Assembly (NCBI RefSeq): GCF_006715045.1
Contig: NZ_VFML01000001.1
Span: 3,812,501-3,876,500, forward strand
DNA length: 64,000 bases
Source of the DNA: Amycolatopsis cihanbeyliensis
GTDB lineage: Bacteria > Actinomycetota > Actinomycetes > Mycobacteriales > Pseudonocardiaceae
Direction: 5' to 3'
Part shown: piece by piece, positions 22,958-32,711 of the stretch
Position numbering within the stretch: position 1 is the first letter of the stretch
Layout of the letters: every line of letters begins with the position of its first letter
Notes under the pieces: generated by a model
Seen by the model: the letters and a program-made list of their open reading frames with translations, nothing else
The model's database searches: none
Told to the model about the DNA's origin: nothing
Position numbers and translations under genes: made by a program

Positions 22958-25318
22958 TCAGCCACCGTTGCGCCGCAGCATGCGGGTCATACCGGCGGCC
23001 AGCGTGGTCGCCAGCACCCAGCCCATCCCGGTGAGGCCCACTCCCATCCACCTGTCCAGGCCGTCCATGTGCCAGCGGTTCTTGTTCCCGAAGTCGACGA
23101 TCGGTACCAGCAGGTCCACGGTGTAGAGCGCCGAACTCCACACCAGGCCGCTGTCGTCCGCGTTGATCGCGCAGCGCTTTCCGTCGATCAGCAGCAGCTC
23201 GCTGTCGGTGCAGGTACCCGAGAGCCACTGGAAGTACACGCTGCCGATCACCAGCAGGAGCAACAGCCAGACCAGCGCGCGCACCGGCTTGTACCCGTAG
23301 CCCACCATCCAGCGCTGCAGCCAGCTCCACACCCGGATCCCCGGTCCGAGGACACTGGCGCCGCTGCGCAGCGCGTCGTAGCGGTACTCCTGCTTGCGCA
23401 GCAACACGGTATCCGCGTGCTCCTCGTTCCCGCTGGCGCGCAGCATCTTGGCGAGCTGGTCGTACGGCCCGGGGCGGTAGCCGCCCATCGCCGCGCGCAG
23501 CAGCTCGATCCGCCGCTCGACCGCGCCGTCGTCCTCCAGCGAGATCGGCTCGGTGAGCGCGTCGTACTGGAAGTCCTCCAGCTCGACGCCCCCGGTCGCC
23601 TGCCACAGCCCGGGCTCGTCGCCGAGCGTGCCGCAGTGCGCCCTGCGCAGCAGCACCTTGCCCTCCGGCGGCAGGCCGGGCAGCAGCAGGAACTCGTCCG
23701 CCTGCACGTCGCTGATGTCCAGCGCGATCGTGTGCTGCCCGCTCGAGTGCAGCTCGGCGCCGGTGAGGTCGACCTTCCGGTGCACCGTGGCGCCGTCCAT
23801 GTTCACCCCGCCATCGGCCCGGAAGGCCCGGCCGCGATGCGCGGTGAGCACCAGGTTCCGATCCACCCGCGAGGTGCGCAGGTCCACCGAGAAGCTGCTG
23901 GAGGCGCGGACCTGTGGCCTGCTCAGCTGGGTGCCGTACAGGTCGATGTTCCCGCCGACGTGCATGCCCTGCATCCGCAGGGTGCCTGCCACCTTGGCGT
24001 CGGTGAGGTGGAAGTTGCCGGACACCTGGGTGCGGCGGGCGGAGAACACGTCCCGGTCGGCGTGCAGGAACTTGGCGTTCCAGGCCAGCACGTTTCCGCG
24101 GATCGTCACATCGGCGAGGCGCAGTTGCCCCTCGACGGACAGCCCGGTCGCCTCCACATCGCCGTTGATCTCGGAACCGTCCAGATGCAACGCCCGGTCG
24201 TAGTACGGCTCGGCCTGACCACGCAGCACCTTGATCCGCGCACCGGCCAGCCGCAGCGTGCCGCCGATGTGCGCGTTGACCATCCGGATGGTCCCGGTGG
24301 CGTGGAGGCCGTCGCTCAGCTCGACGTTCCCGTCCACCTGGAGCCGGTCCGCGTTCAGCGCGGGTCGCGGGTCGACATAGGGGTCGCCGGTCTTCCACGC
24401 GCTCACCACGATCGGCCCGGTCTGGTTCACGGTGAGCCGGGCCCCGCGCAGCACGATGTCGCTGGCGACCTTGGCGCTGGGCAGGTACAGCACGCCGTTC
24501 GCGGAGAACCGGCGCCGCCCCGACGCGCCATAGGCGTCCGCCTCGCACAGCAGGCTGCCGCTGATCTCGAGGCCGTTGCCGTTCAGCGCGATCCCGTCCG
24601 GGTTGTTCAGCGTGGCGCCGGAGAAGTTGACGTTGCCGCCGGCTCGCATACCGGGGATGCGCACCTCGCCGCCCGCTTCCAGCCGGTAGGCAAGCAGGGC
24701 ACCGGTGATCGCCAGCCGGTCCGCCTGGATCGCCTTGCCCCGGGCATAGTTGATCTCGGTGCGGGTGAGCACCAGGGAGCCCTCGATCACGGCGTCGGTG
24801 AGGTTGACCGCGGCGTCCGGTACCCCGCGCTCCCGGTCCCCGCCGCGGCGCACGGTGGTCTCCCCATCGACCCGCCCGCCCGAGTCGACCTGCACCTTGC
24901 TGCGGATCAGCCGGACGTCGTTGCGGCTGCGCAGGTTGCGCGCCTTCAGCCCGGGCAGCCAGCACTTGCGGAAGACCAGCCCGAGCAGGCTGGCCTCGCG
25001 CACGTCCGGCGGCTGCTCGAACCGGCAGCGCTCGAACCGGAACAGGTACTCCAGCTCGGCGGCGCGCAGGTCCAGCTTCCCGGTGATGTAGGCGTTCTCC
25101 ACCTGCACGATCGGCGCGTTGGTCGCCTGCCTGCGCCAGCGCAGCAGCCCGCCGGACCCCGGCTCGCGCAACGGCTTGAGCAGGTCCTCGGCCTTGACCT
25201 CGTAGGAAGGGTCCGGGTTCGGGTCGAACGGGTCGAAATCCGGCCGGGTGTCGTCGGCCGGGGTGTCCTCCTCCGCCGGCTCCCCCTGGTCCTTCGTGCC
25301 TCGCCGAAAGGTCGGCAT
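22958..25318 (-). CDS. Large beta-helix membrane protein of unknown function
   Basis: About 786 residues from ATG 25318, which has GGAGGAG at good spacing. Residues ~60-540 contain more than a dozen degenerate repeats of the form AxIxGdLxLxgA (ENAYITGKLDLRAAELEYLF, MVNAHIGGTLRLAGARIKVL, DAKVAGTLRMQGMHVGGNID), predicting a right-handed beta-helix like pentapeptide-repeat or bactofilin proteins. Residues ~660-700 and ~755-785 hold two membrane helices (RALVWLLLLLVIGSVYFQWL; VGLTGMGWVLATTLAAGMTR) with two Cys in the loop between (GTCTDSE, KRCAI). Homologues are sometimes labelled membrane-associated oxidoreductase, but no cofactor motif is visible. It stands alone. Confidence 0.72.
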   Translation of the reverse strand: MPTFRRGTKDQGEPAEEDTPADDTRPDFDPFDPNPDPSYEVKAEDLLKPLREPGSGGLLRWRRQATNAPIVQVENAYITGKLDLRAAELEYLFRFERCRFEQPPDVREASLLGLVFRKCWLPGLKARNLRSRNDVRLIRSKVQVDSGGRVDGETTVRRGGDRERGVPDAAVNLTDAVIEGSLVLTRTEINYARGKAIQADRLAITGALLAYRLEAGGEVRIPGMRAGGNVNFSGATLNNPDGIALNGNGLEISGSLLCEADAYGASGRRRFSANGVLYLPSAKVASDIVLRGARLTVNQTGPIVVSAWKTGDPYVDPRPALNADRLQVDGNVELSDGLHATGTIRMVNAHIGGTLRLAGARIKVLRGQAEPYYDRALHLDGSEINGDVEATGLSVEGQLRLADVTIRGNVLAWNAKFLHADRDVFSARRTQVSGNFHLTDAKVAGTLRMQGMHVGGNIDLYGTQLSRPQVRASSSFSVDLRTSRVDRNLVLTAHRGRAFRADGGVNMDGATVHRKVDLTGAELHSSGQHTIALDISDVQADEFLLLPGLPPEGKVLLRRAHCGTLGDEPGLWQATGGVELEDFQYDALTEPISLEDDGAVERRIELLRAAMGGYRPGPYDQLAKMLRASGNEEHADTVLLRKQEYRYDALRSGASVLGPGIRVWSWLQRWMVGYGYKPVRALVWLLLLLVIGSVYFQWLSGTCTDSELLLIDGKRCAINADDSGLVWSSALYTVDLLVPIVDFGNKNRWHMDGLDRWMGVGLTGMGWVLATTLAAGMTRMLRRNGG

Positions 25319-25465
25319 CCGGTCGGCTCCTCCCCTCGACATGTCCCCAGCCCCAGGGCCCCAAGCGAAGCCGATCGCCGATGGTTACCGCAATCGGCCG
25401 GGTGGAGTACCCACTGTGGTGAGACGAGCGGGAAAGGCGGTCGGTTCCGGAGGACTCCGGAGGAC

Positions 25466-26250
<785 letters not shown>

Positions 26251-26254
<4 letters not shown>

Positions 26255-27060
26255 GCTTCCACCTCCAGGCCGCGCTGCTGCTTGCGGCCGGTCCGCCGCT
26301 CCAGGTACCGGGACAGGTAACCGAGCGGAATCGTGATCAGCAGGTAGGCCAAACCCGCCAGCAGGATCGGGGTGAGCGAACCGGTCTCGTTCAGTCCCTC
26401 CCTGCCGAACTTCGCCAGCTCGTACTCGACTTGGAGCAGCCCGAGCAGGTAGATCAGCGAGGAGTCCTTGGTGAGCAGGACGACCTCGTTGGTCAGCGGC
26501 GGCAGGATGATCCGGAACGCCTGCGGCACGACGACGGTGACCGTGGTACGCCCCGGGGACATGCCGAGCGAGCGCGCCGCCTCGACCTGGCCGGGCGGCA
26601 CCGCCTGGATCCCGGCCCGCAGCGTCTCGGCGATGTAGGCCGAGCCGACCAGCCCCAGCGACAGCATCGCCGTGGTGTAGGTGTCGAATATCAGGTCGAA
26701 GGCCAGCGGGACACCGAAACCGAAGGCGATGAAGACCAGCAGCACCGGGACGCCACGGAAGAACTCGATGTACGCGGTCGCGATCCACCGGTAGGGACCG
26801 ACCGAGGACAGCTTCATCATGGCGAACACGAAGCCCAGCCCGAGGCCGAGCGCGAAGCCGAGCGCGGTGTAGATGATGGTGTTCACCAGCGCGGTGGTGA
26901 TGATGCCGGGAAATTGGTCGGCGGCCGCGTCCAGGTTGAAGAAGGCGCGGGTGAGCTCCGACCAGTTGGCGAACAGGGCGAGCAGCAGGATGACCAGTAC
27001 GAGCAGGGCGTACTGGGCCCCGCGGAACGCCTGGGCGCGCTTACGGCGCGACATGGCCAT
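26251..27060 (-). CDS. Polar amino acid ABC transporter, permease
   Basis: A 269-residue membrane protein with about five to six helices. It contains the His/Glu/Gln-type inner-membrane motif ([20 protein letters not shown]) and the EAA loop [21 protein letters not shown] single permease gene implies a homodimer. It lies 36 bp after the binding-protein gene and overlaps the ATPase start. Confidence 0.94.
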
Positions 27061-27096
27061 GAAGGGACTCCTCGGGAAGGTGCGGTGCCGTGAGGG

Positions 27097-27915
27097 TTAC
27101 TTGGTCTCCGGCTTCTTCCCGAACCACTTCTCGTAGATCTCCTCGTAGCGGCCGTCGCCCTGCGCCGCCGCGAGCACCTCGTTCACCTTGGCCTGCATCG
27201 CGCCGTTACCGGTGCGCAGCGCGATGCCGTACTGCTCGCCGGTCTCGAACTCCTCGGTGACCTCGGTGTCCGGATTCTGCTTCACGAACTCGAAGTGCAC
27301 CACGTTGTCGTTGATCCCGGCGGCGACCTGGCCGGTCTTCACCGCGGTCTGCAACAGGCCGAGGTCCTCGTACTGGCGGATCTGGTAGCCGTGCTCGTCC
27401 TTGTGCTCCGTGGCGTACTCCTCACCGGTGGTGCCGATCTGCACCCCCAGCGTCTTCCCGCCGAGGTCGGCCACGGTCTTGATGCCGGAGTCCTTGCGCA
27501 CCAGCAGTGCCTGGTTGGCGTCGAAGTAGCCGTCGGAGAAGTCCATCACCTCGTCCCGCTCCTCGGTGATGGTGATGGCCGCGGCCGCCACATCACAGCG
27601 GTTGGTGTTGAACGCCTCGCCGGACTCGATGCCCTCGAACGGCATGTTGATGATCGACTGCTCCACGCCGAGGTCCTCGGCGACGAGGTCGACCAGGTCC
27701 ACGTCGAACCCGACGATCTCGCCACCCTCCTCGAACTGGAACGGCGGGTACGGGGTGTGCGTACACGTGGTGAGCTTGCCCTCCTTGACGAGGTTGATCT
27801 CGTCCCCGGCCTGGGTGTCCTCGCCGCCGCCGACCTCCTCGGCGCAACCGGCTGCGGTGAGGGCAAGGGCGAAGGCGGGCAGCAGGGTGAGTGCCCTCAG
27901 TGTGGTACGCGCCAC
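27097..27915 (-). CDS. Polar amino acid ABC transporter, substrate-binding lipoprotein
   Basis: A 272-residue protein from GTG 27915 with AGGAG five bases upstream. Its signal (ARTTLRALTLLPAFALALTA) ends in the lipobox TAAGC. The mature chain shows the SBP_bac_3 pattern: LTTCTHTPYPPFQFEEGGEI, VGFDVDLVDLVAEDLGV, then NRCDVAAAAITITEERDEVM and LGVQIGTTGEEYATE. An Asp pair and Arg sites fit amino acid binding; the specific amino acid cannot be read. First gene of the operon. Confidence 0.94.
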   Translation of the reverse strand: MARTTLRALTLLPAFALALTAAGCAEEVGGGEDTQAGDEINLVKEGKLTTCTHTPYPPFQFEEGGEIVGFDVDLVDLVAEDLGVEQSIINMPFEGIESGEAFNTNRCDVAAAAITITEERDEVMDFSDGYFDANQALLVRKDSGIKTVADLGGKTLGVQIGTTGEEYATEHKDEHGYQIRQYEDLGLLQTAVKTGQVAAGINDNVVHFEFVKQNPDTEVTEEFETGEQYGIALRTGNGAMQAKVNEVLAAAQGDGRYEEIYEKWFGKKPETK

Positions 27916-28070
27916 GATTACTCCTAGTAGGTCATACCGGTCGAGTGCACGCATCCTGCCACTCCGAGCCCGCTGAGCACAGCATTGGCTCGTTACGGGC
28001 CCGTTTCGGCACCGTCTCCCGCAGGTCGGGTGGGCGTCACCCGATCGTGGCCGTGGCATCGTGAACGACC

Positions 28071-29717
28071 ATGAACGCCAACACCGCGCTCAAGCTGCCG
28101 CCGGCGGGCCGCCGCGCCCGGCGGGCCAGGGCCAGGACGAACGGCCGCCCCGGGGCACAGTTCCACGGCTACCTCGAGCCGCAGCGCCCGTATCCCGGCG
28201 CGTACGACGAGATGTTCGCGCCGGACGGGACCGTTCGAACCCCCTACCGTGCGCTGTACGAATCGATCTCGGCGCTGGCCGCGAACGATCTGGACGCGCG
28301 GGCCGAGGCGCTGGATCGGGCGATGGTGGACCAGGGCATCACCTTCTCGCTGTCCGGTCAGGAACGACCCTTCCCGCTGGACCTGGTGCCACGGGTGGTG
28401 GCCGCCGCGGAGTGGACGAAGATCGAACGCGGCGTCACCCAGCGGGTGCGCGCGCTGGAGGCCTTCCTCGCCGACATCTACGGGGACGCCCAGGTCCTCG
28501 CCGACCGGGTGCTGCCGCGCAGGCTGATCACCTCCTGCGCGCACTTCCAGCGGGAGGCCTTCGGGGTCAACCCGCCGAACGGGGTGCGCATCCACGTGGC
28601 CGGGATCGACCTGGTGCGGGACGAGGAGGGCACCTTCCGGGTGCTGGAGGACAACCTGCGCAACCCGTCCGGGGTGTCCTACGTGATGGAGAACCGGCGG
28701 ACGATGACCAGGGTGTTCCCCGACCTGTTCGCCAAGCACCGCGTGCGCCCGGTCGGCGACTACGCCACCCACCTGCTGCGCGCGCTGCGGGCGGCGGCCG
28801 CGCCGAACGTGGCCGATCCGATGGTCGTGGTGCTCACCCCGGGGGTCTACAACTCGGCCTACTTCGAGCACTCGCTGCTGGCCAGGCAGATGGGCGTGGA
28901 GCTGGTCGAGGGCAGGGACATGTTCTGCCGGGACAACATCGTCTACGTGCGCACCACCGAGGGCGAGCAGCAGGTGGACGTGATCTACCGGCGGATCGAC
29001 GACGAGTTCCTGGACCCGGTGCACTACCGGCCGGACTCGGTACTCGGCGTGGCCGGGGTGCTGAACGCCGCCCGCGCGGGCAACGTGGTGATCGCCAACG
29101 CGGTGGGCAACGGGGTCGGCGACGACAAGCTGGTGCACACCTACGTGCCGGAGATGATCCGCTACTACCTTGACGAGAAGCCGATCCTGCCCAATGTGGA
29201 CACCTACCGCTGCTGGCTGCCGGACGAGCTGGAGCAGGTGCTCGACCGGATGGGCGAGCTGGTGATCAAGCCGGTGGAGGGCTCCGGCGGGTACGGCATC
29301 GTGTTCGGCCCGGACGCCTCGCCCGCCGAGCTGGCCGCGGTGCGGCGCAGGCTCAGGGCCAACGGGCGGGGCTGGATCGCGCAACCGGTGGTGCAGCTTT
29401 CCACCGTTCCGTCCAAGGTGGGCGACCGGCTGGCGCCACGGCACGTCGACCTGCGGCCGTTCGCGGTCAACGACGGCAAGGAGATCTTCGTGCTGCCCGG
29501 CGGCCTGAGCAGGGTCGCGCTGCCGGAGGGCAGCCTGGTGGTGAACTCCTCGCAGGGCGGCGGCTCCAAGGACACCTGGGTGCTGGCGGCCCGCTCCTCC
29601 ACGGCCGAACGCGAGCTGGCTTCGCCCTCGCTTGCCGAGGCATCTACTGTGGACGGTCTGGCCGTGGAGCAGGGACCCGAGCTCAGCACCGCGCAACTGG
29701 AGCAGCAACAGCAGTGA
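28071..29717 (+). CDS. Circularly permuted ATP-grasp protein (type 2)
   Basis: A 548-residue protein resembling M. tuberculosis Rv2411c. It begins MNANTALKLPPAGRRARRAR. Residues ~50-520 hold the circularly permuted ATP-grasp: GVNPPNGVRIHVAGIDLVRD, FRVLEDNLRNPSGVSYVMEN, LVIKPVEGSGGYGIVFGPDA and LRPFAVNDGKEIFVLPGGLS. Comparative work on amidoligases predicts that this family forms peptide-like bonds with ATP together with its partners; the product is not known. The C-terminus ends in a Gln-rich tail. It is followed 22 bp later by the alpha-E gene, forming a conserved triad. Confidence 0.93.
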   Translation: MNANTALKLPPAGRRARRARARTNGRPGAQFHGYLEPQRPYPGAYDEMFAPDGTVRTPYRALYESISALAANDLDARAEALDRAMVDQGITFSLSGQERPFPLDLVPRVVAAAEWTKIERGVTQRVRALEAFLADIYGDAQVLADRVLPRRLITSCAHFQREAFGVNPPNGVRIHVAGIDLVRDEEGTFRVLEDNLRNPSGVSYVMENRRTMTRVFPDLFAKHRVRPVGDYATHLLRALRAAAAPNVADPMVVVLTPGVYNSAYFEHSLLARQMGVELVEGRDMFCRDNIVYVRTTEGEQQVDVIYRRIDDEFLDPVHYRPDSVLGVAGVLNAARAGNVVIANAVGNGVGDDKLVHTYVPEMIRYYLDEKPILPNVDTYRCWLPDELEQVLDRMGELVIKPVEGSGGYGIVFGPDASPAELAAVRRRLRANGRGWIAQPVVQLSTVPSKVGDRLAPRHVDLRPFAVNDGKEIFVLPGGLSRVALPEGSLVVNSSQGGGSKDTWVLAARSSTAERELASPSLAEASTVDGLAVEQGPELSTAQLEQQQQ

Positions 29718-29739
29718 GCACGATCGCGAGGAGGCAGGC

Positions 29740-30687
29740 ATGCTGGCACGCAACGCCGAGTCGTTGTACTGGATCGGCCGGTATGTCGAGCGCGCGGACG
29801 ACACGGCCCGCATCCTCAACGTGTCGGTGCACCAGCTCCTCGAGGACGTCAGCGTGGACTCCGACCATGCCAGCCGCCAACTGCTCACGGTGCTCGGCAT
29901 CCCGCCGGAGGGCAAGGGCGAGCTGGACGTGTGGAAGCTGACCGAGCTGGTCGCCTACGCCAAGGACAACCCGAGCTCGATCGTCGGTTCGATCAACGCG
30001 GCGCGGGAGAACACCCGCGGCGCCCGCGAGGTGGTCTCCACCGAGCTGTGGGAGTGCCTGAACGCGACCTGGAACGCGGTGCCGGAGCGGCAGCGCTACG
30101 CCCGCAGGGTGGGACCCCACTCCTTTCTGTCCTTTGTGGAGGAGCGGGCCGCGATGTTCGCCGGGCTCGCCGACTCGACGATGAGCAGGGACGACGGCTG
30201 GATGTTCCTGGTACTCGGCCGCTCGGTGGAGCGCGCGGACATGGTGGTGCGGCTGCTGCTGTCCAGGGTGCAGGACAAGGCGTCCTCCCCTGGCTGGATC
30301 ACCGTGCTGCGCTCGGCCGGTGCGCAGGACACCTTCCTGCGCACCTACCGTGGTGCGCTGGACGCCGGCCGGGTGGTGCAGTTCCTGCTGCGGGACACGC
30401 TGTTCCCGCGGTCGGTGTTCTACGCGCTGCGGCAGGCGGAGGACTGCGTCGACCAGCTCGACCCGACGCTGAACTCGCGCGGCAACGACAAGGCCGAGGC
30501 GCTGCGGCTGCTCGGCAGGGCACGCAGCGAGCTGGAGTTCCTGCGACCATCGGACCTGCTGGAGGAGTTGCCCCGGCGGCTGACCGCGCTGCAGGAGACG
30601 ATCCGGGAAGTGGGGGAGGCGGTGTCGGTGCAGTACTTCCACTCGGCCCCGTGGGTAGCCTGGCGCGGAGCGGAGGTGTCCTTGTGA
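29740..30687 (+). CDS. Alpha-E domain protein
   Basis: A 315-residue all-helical protein from ATG 29740 (GAGGAGGCAGGC upstream), beginning MLARNAESLYWIGRYVERAD. This N-terminal signature is diagnostic of the alpha-E family (DUF403; Rv2410c-like). Further conserved helices include ARENTRGAREVVSTELWECL and SMSRDDGWMFLVLGRSVERA-type repeats (actual residues TMSRDDGWMFLVLGRSVERA). Its function is unknown; it is nearly always encoded with the ATP-grasp and transglutaminase partners and may be the structural or catalytic companion of the ligase. Confidence 0.93.
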   Translation: MLARNAESLYWIGRYVERADDTARILNVSVHQLLEDVSVDSDHASRQLLTVLGIPPEGKGELDVWKLTELVAYAKDNPSSIVGSINAARENTRGAREVVSTELWECLNATWNAVPERQRYARRVGPHSFLSFVEERAAMFAGLADSTMSRDDGWMFLVLGRSVERADMVVRLLLSRVQDKASSPGWITVLRSAGAQDTFLRTYRGALDAGRVVQFLLRDTLFPRSVFYALRQAEDCVDQLDPTLNSRGNDKAEALRLLGRARSELEFLRPSDLLEELPRRLTALQETIREVGEAVSVQYFHSAPWVAWRGAEVSL

Positions 30688-30763
30688 GCCGCGAAGGCGA
30701 CGCGGAGCGAGCATCGCAGGTCCGGCCAACGGGCCGAGGAGCGCAGCGACAAGGAGCCGAGCC
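30688..30763. repeat. Spacer with putative dispersed intergenic repeat
   Basis: The 76 bp between the alpha-E and transglutaminase genes read GCGGAGCGAGCATCGCAGGT, then CCGGCCAACGGGCCGAGGAG, then CGCAGCGAC. The arms GGCC-AACG-GGCC are visible and the composition differs from the flanking coding sequence. I associate this kind of sequence with repeated intergenic insertions in related genomes, but only one copy is in this window. The AAGGAG at its 3' end is the ribosome binding site of the next gene. Confidence 0.3.
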
Positions 30764-31618
30764 ATGAGCGAGTCGGAAAGCTGGCAGCTACGCGTGGTGC
30801 ACAGCACCGGCTACCACTACAACTCCCCGGCCACCCAGTCGTACAACGAGGCACGGCTGACCCCGCGCTCGGACCGCAGGCAGAACGTGCTCGCCACCCG
30901 GATCGAGACCACGCCCGCCACCAGGGCCTACCGCTACACCGACTACTGGGGCACCGAGGTCACCTCCTTCGACCTGCACGCCCCGCACACCGAGTTCACC
31001 GTGCTGGCGACCTCGGTGGTGGAGACGGCGGGAGCCGCCGAGCCGATCCGCGAGGCGAGCTGGCGGGATCTGCGCTCGGAACGGGTGGTGGACGAGCACA
31101 CCGAGTACCTGCAGCCGACCAAGTACACCCCGCACGACCGGGAGCTGGCGAAGGTGGCCCGCAAGCTGCGCAAGGACCGGGATCCCGCGGACACCGTGTT
31201 CGCGGTCTGCGGGTGGGTACGCGAGCAGCTGACCTACCGGCCCGGCAGCACCGGCGTGCACAGCACCGCCACCGACGCCTGGCGGGCACGGGAGGGCGTC
31301 TGCCAGGACTACGCGCACGTGACCCTGGTGATGTTGCGGGCGATCGGGATCCCGGCCCGGTACGTGTCGGGATACCTGCACACCCGACCCTCGGCGGAGC
31401 TCGGCGAGACCGTGGAGGGGGAGAGCCACGCCTGGGTGGACGTGTGGACCGGCGGTTGGTGGGCACACGACCCGACGAACGCGATCCCGGTCGGGCCACG
31501 GCATGTCTGGGTGGCCACCGGAAGGGACTACGCCGACGTCCCGCCGCTGAAGGGCATCTTCACCGGCGGCAAGGGCTCCCACCTCGACGTCTCGGTCCAG
31601 CTAACCCGCATGGCCTGA
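30764..31618 (+). CDS. Transglutaminase-like cysteine protease/transferase
   Basis: A 284-residue protein beginning MSESESWQLRVVHSTGYHYN, like Rv2409c. The N-terminal beta domain (residues 1-110) precedes the papain-like core. The catalytic triad is visible as Cys in REGVCQDYAHV (~residue 181), His in GESHAWVDVW (~221) and Asp in WWAHDPTN (~236). The spacing fits an active enzyme. With the ATP-grasp and alpha-E proteins it forms a three-gene set predicted to make and process a peptide-like product; possibly it cleaves or transfers the ligated peptide. Confidence 0.94.
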   Translation: MSESESWQLRVVHSTGYHYNSPATQSYNEARLTPRSDRRQNVLATRIETTPATRAYRYTDYWGTEVTSFDLHAPHTEFTVLATSVVETAGAAEPIREASWRDLRSERVVDEHTEYLQPTKYTPHDRELAKVARKLRKDRDPADTVFAVCGWVREQLTYRPGSTGVHSTATDAWRAREGVCQDYAHVTLVMLRAIGIPARYVSGYLHTRPSAELGETVEGESHAWVDVWTGGWWAHDPTNAIPVGPRHVWVATGRDYADVPPLKGIFTGGKGSHLDVSVQLTRMA

Positions 31619-31621
31619 AGT

Positions 31622-31704
31622 GCCCTGAACGTGGCTTTCCGGACGTCAGACGTCCCAAACGCCACGTTCGCGGCGTCTAGCGTCGCGAACGTGGCGTTCA
31701 GGGC
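31622..31704. repeat. Palindromic intergenic repeat, copy 1
   Basis: Outer arms GCCCTGAACG (31622-31631) and CGTTCAGGGC (31695-31704) are perfect. Inside are GGACGTC-A-GACGTCC (31641-31655) and the 13-bp stem CGCCACGTTCGCG (31660-31672) with CGCGAACGTGGCG (31684-31696). It lies between the transglutaminase gene and a convergent permease gene, whose TGA stop at 31698-31700 falls inside the right arm. A related copy lies at 48840-48926. Confidence 0.8.
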
Positions 31705-32711
31705 CTCCGGGGGCGGCGCTGGAGCAGCAGGAGCCAGGCAAGGTAACCGCCGCCGAGCGCGGCGGTGACCACGCCGACCGGCAGCAGCGAGGACTCCAGC
31801 AGCCGCTGCCCGAGGTAGTCGGCGGCGACCATCAGCGCGGCACCCATGACCGCCGAGGGCAGCAGGTTCGGCCCGGGTAGCCGGGTCAGCCGGCGGGCGA
31901 GCTGGGGCGCGGCGAGCGCGACGAACGGGACCGGGCCCGCGCTCGCCGTCGCCACGGCGGTCAGCGCCACCGCGAGGCCGAACAGCAGCGGCCGCACCCG
32001 GTCGACATCCACCCCGATGCCGACCGCGAGCGGATCACCCATCTCCAGCATGCGCAGCGGGCGGCCGTAGCAGAACACCGCCGGAGCCAGCAGGACCACC
32101 GCGATCGCCAGCGGCAGCAGATGGTCCCAGCCGCGGCCGGCCAGGTTGCCGACCATCCAGGTGGTCGCCTGCGCCGCGTCCCCGATGGTCACCCTGGTCA
32201 GCAGGTAGGAGTTCAGCCCGACCAGCACGGTGCTCACCCCGATGCCGATCAGCACCAGCTTGTCGCCGAGCAACCCGCGGCGGCCGCACAGCAACGACAC
32301 CAGCAACGCGGTGCCCAGCCCACCGCCCAGCGCGCCGAGGGACACCGCGCCTGCGCCCGCGCCGAGCACCAGGATGGTCACCACGCCACCGGTCGCCGAT
32401 CCGGCGGTGAACCCGATGATGTCCGGGCTGCCGAGCGGGTTGCGGGTCAGCACCTGGAACACCGTCCCGGCCAGCGCGAGCGCGACCCCGACCAGCACGG
32501 CGACCAGCACCCGCGGCAACCGCTGCTCGGTGACCACCAGGTAGTCGAACCTTCCGCCCCGCCCAGCGAGGGTGCGCAGCACCTCGGCCGGGGTGAGCGC
32601 GTAGTCCCCGGTACCGATGGACAGCACCACCAGCACCACGGTGACCAGGACGAGGCAGCCGACCACCACGATCGGCCGGGTCCCGATCCGCAGGTCCGTC
32701 CGGCGGTTCAT
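31698..32711 (-). CDS. FecCD-family iron-siderophore ABC permease (second)
   Basis: A 337-residue membrane protein from ATG 32711, overlapping the first permease's stop as ATGA. It has about ten hydrophobic helices and FecCD marks: TEQRLPRVLVAVLVGVALAL, AGTVFQVLTRNPLGSPDIIG and the C-terminal GPVPFVALAAPQLARRL. It pairs with the upstream permease as a heterodimer for ferric-siderophore import. Its stop codon is supplied by the palindromic repeat at 31622-31704. Confidence 0.94.
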   Translation of the reverse strand: MNRRTDLRIGTRPIVVVGCLVLVTVVLVVLSIGTGDYALTPAEVLRTLAGRGGRFDYLVVTEQRLPRVLVAVLVGVALALAGTVFQVLTRNPLGSPDIIGFTAGSATGGVVTILVLGAGAGAVSLGALGGGLGTALLVSLLCGRRGLLGDKLVLIGIGVSTVLVGLNSYLLTRVTIGDAAQATTWMVGNLAGRGWDHLLPLAIAVVLLAPAVFCYGRPLRMLEMGDPLAVGIGVDVDRVRPLLFGLAVALTAVATASAGPVPFVALAAPQLARRLTRLPGPNLLPSAVMGAALMVAADYLGQRLLESSLLPVGVVTAALGGGYLAWLLLLQRRPRRP

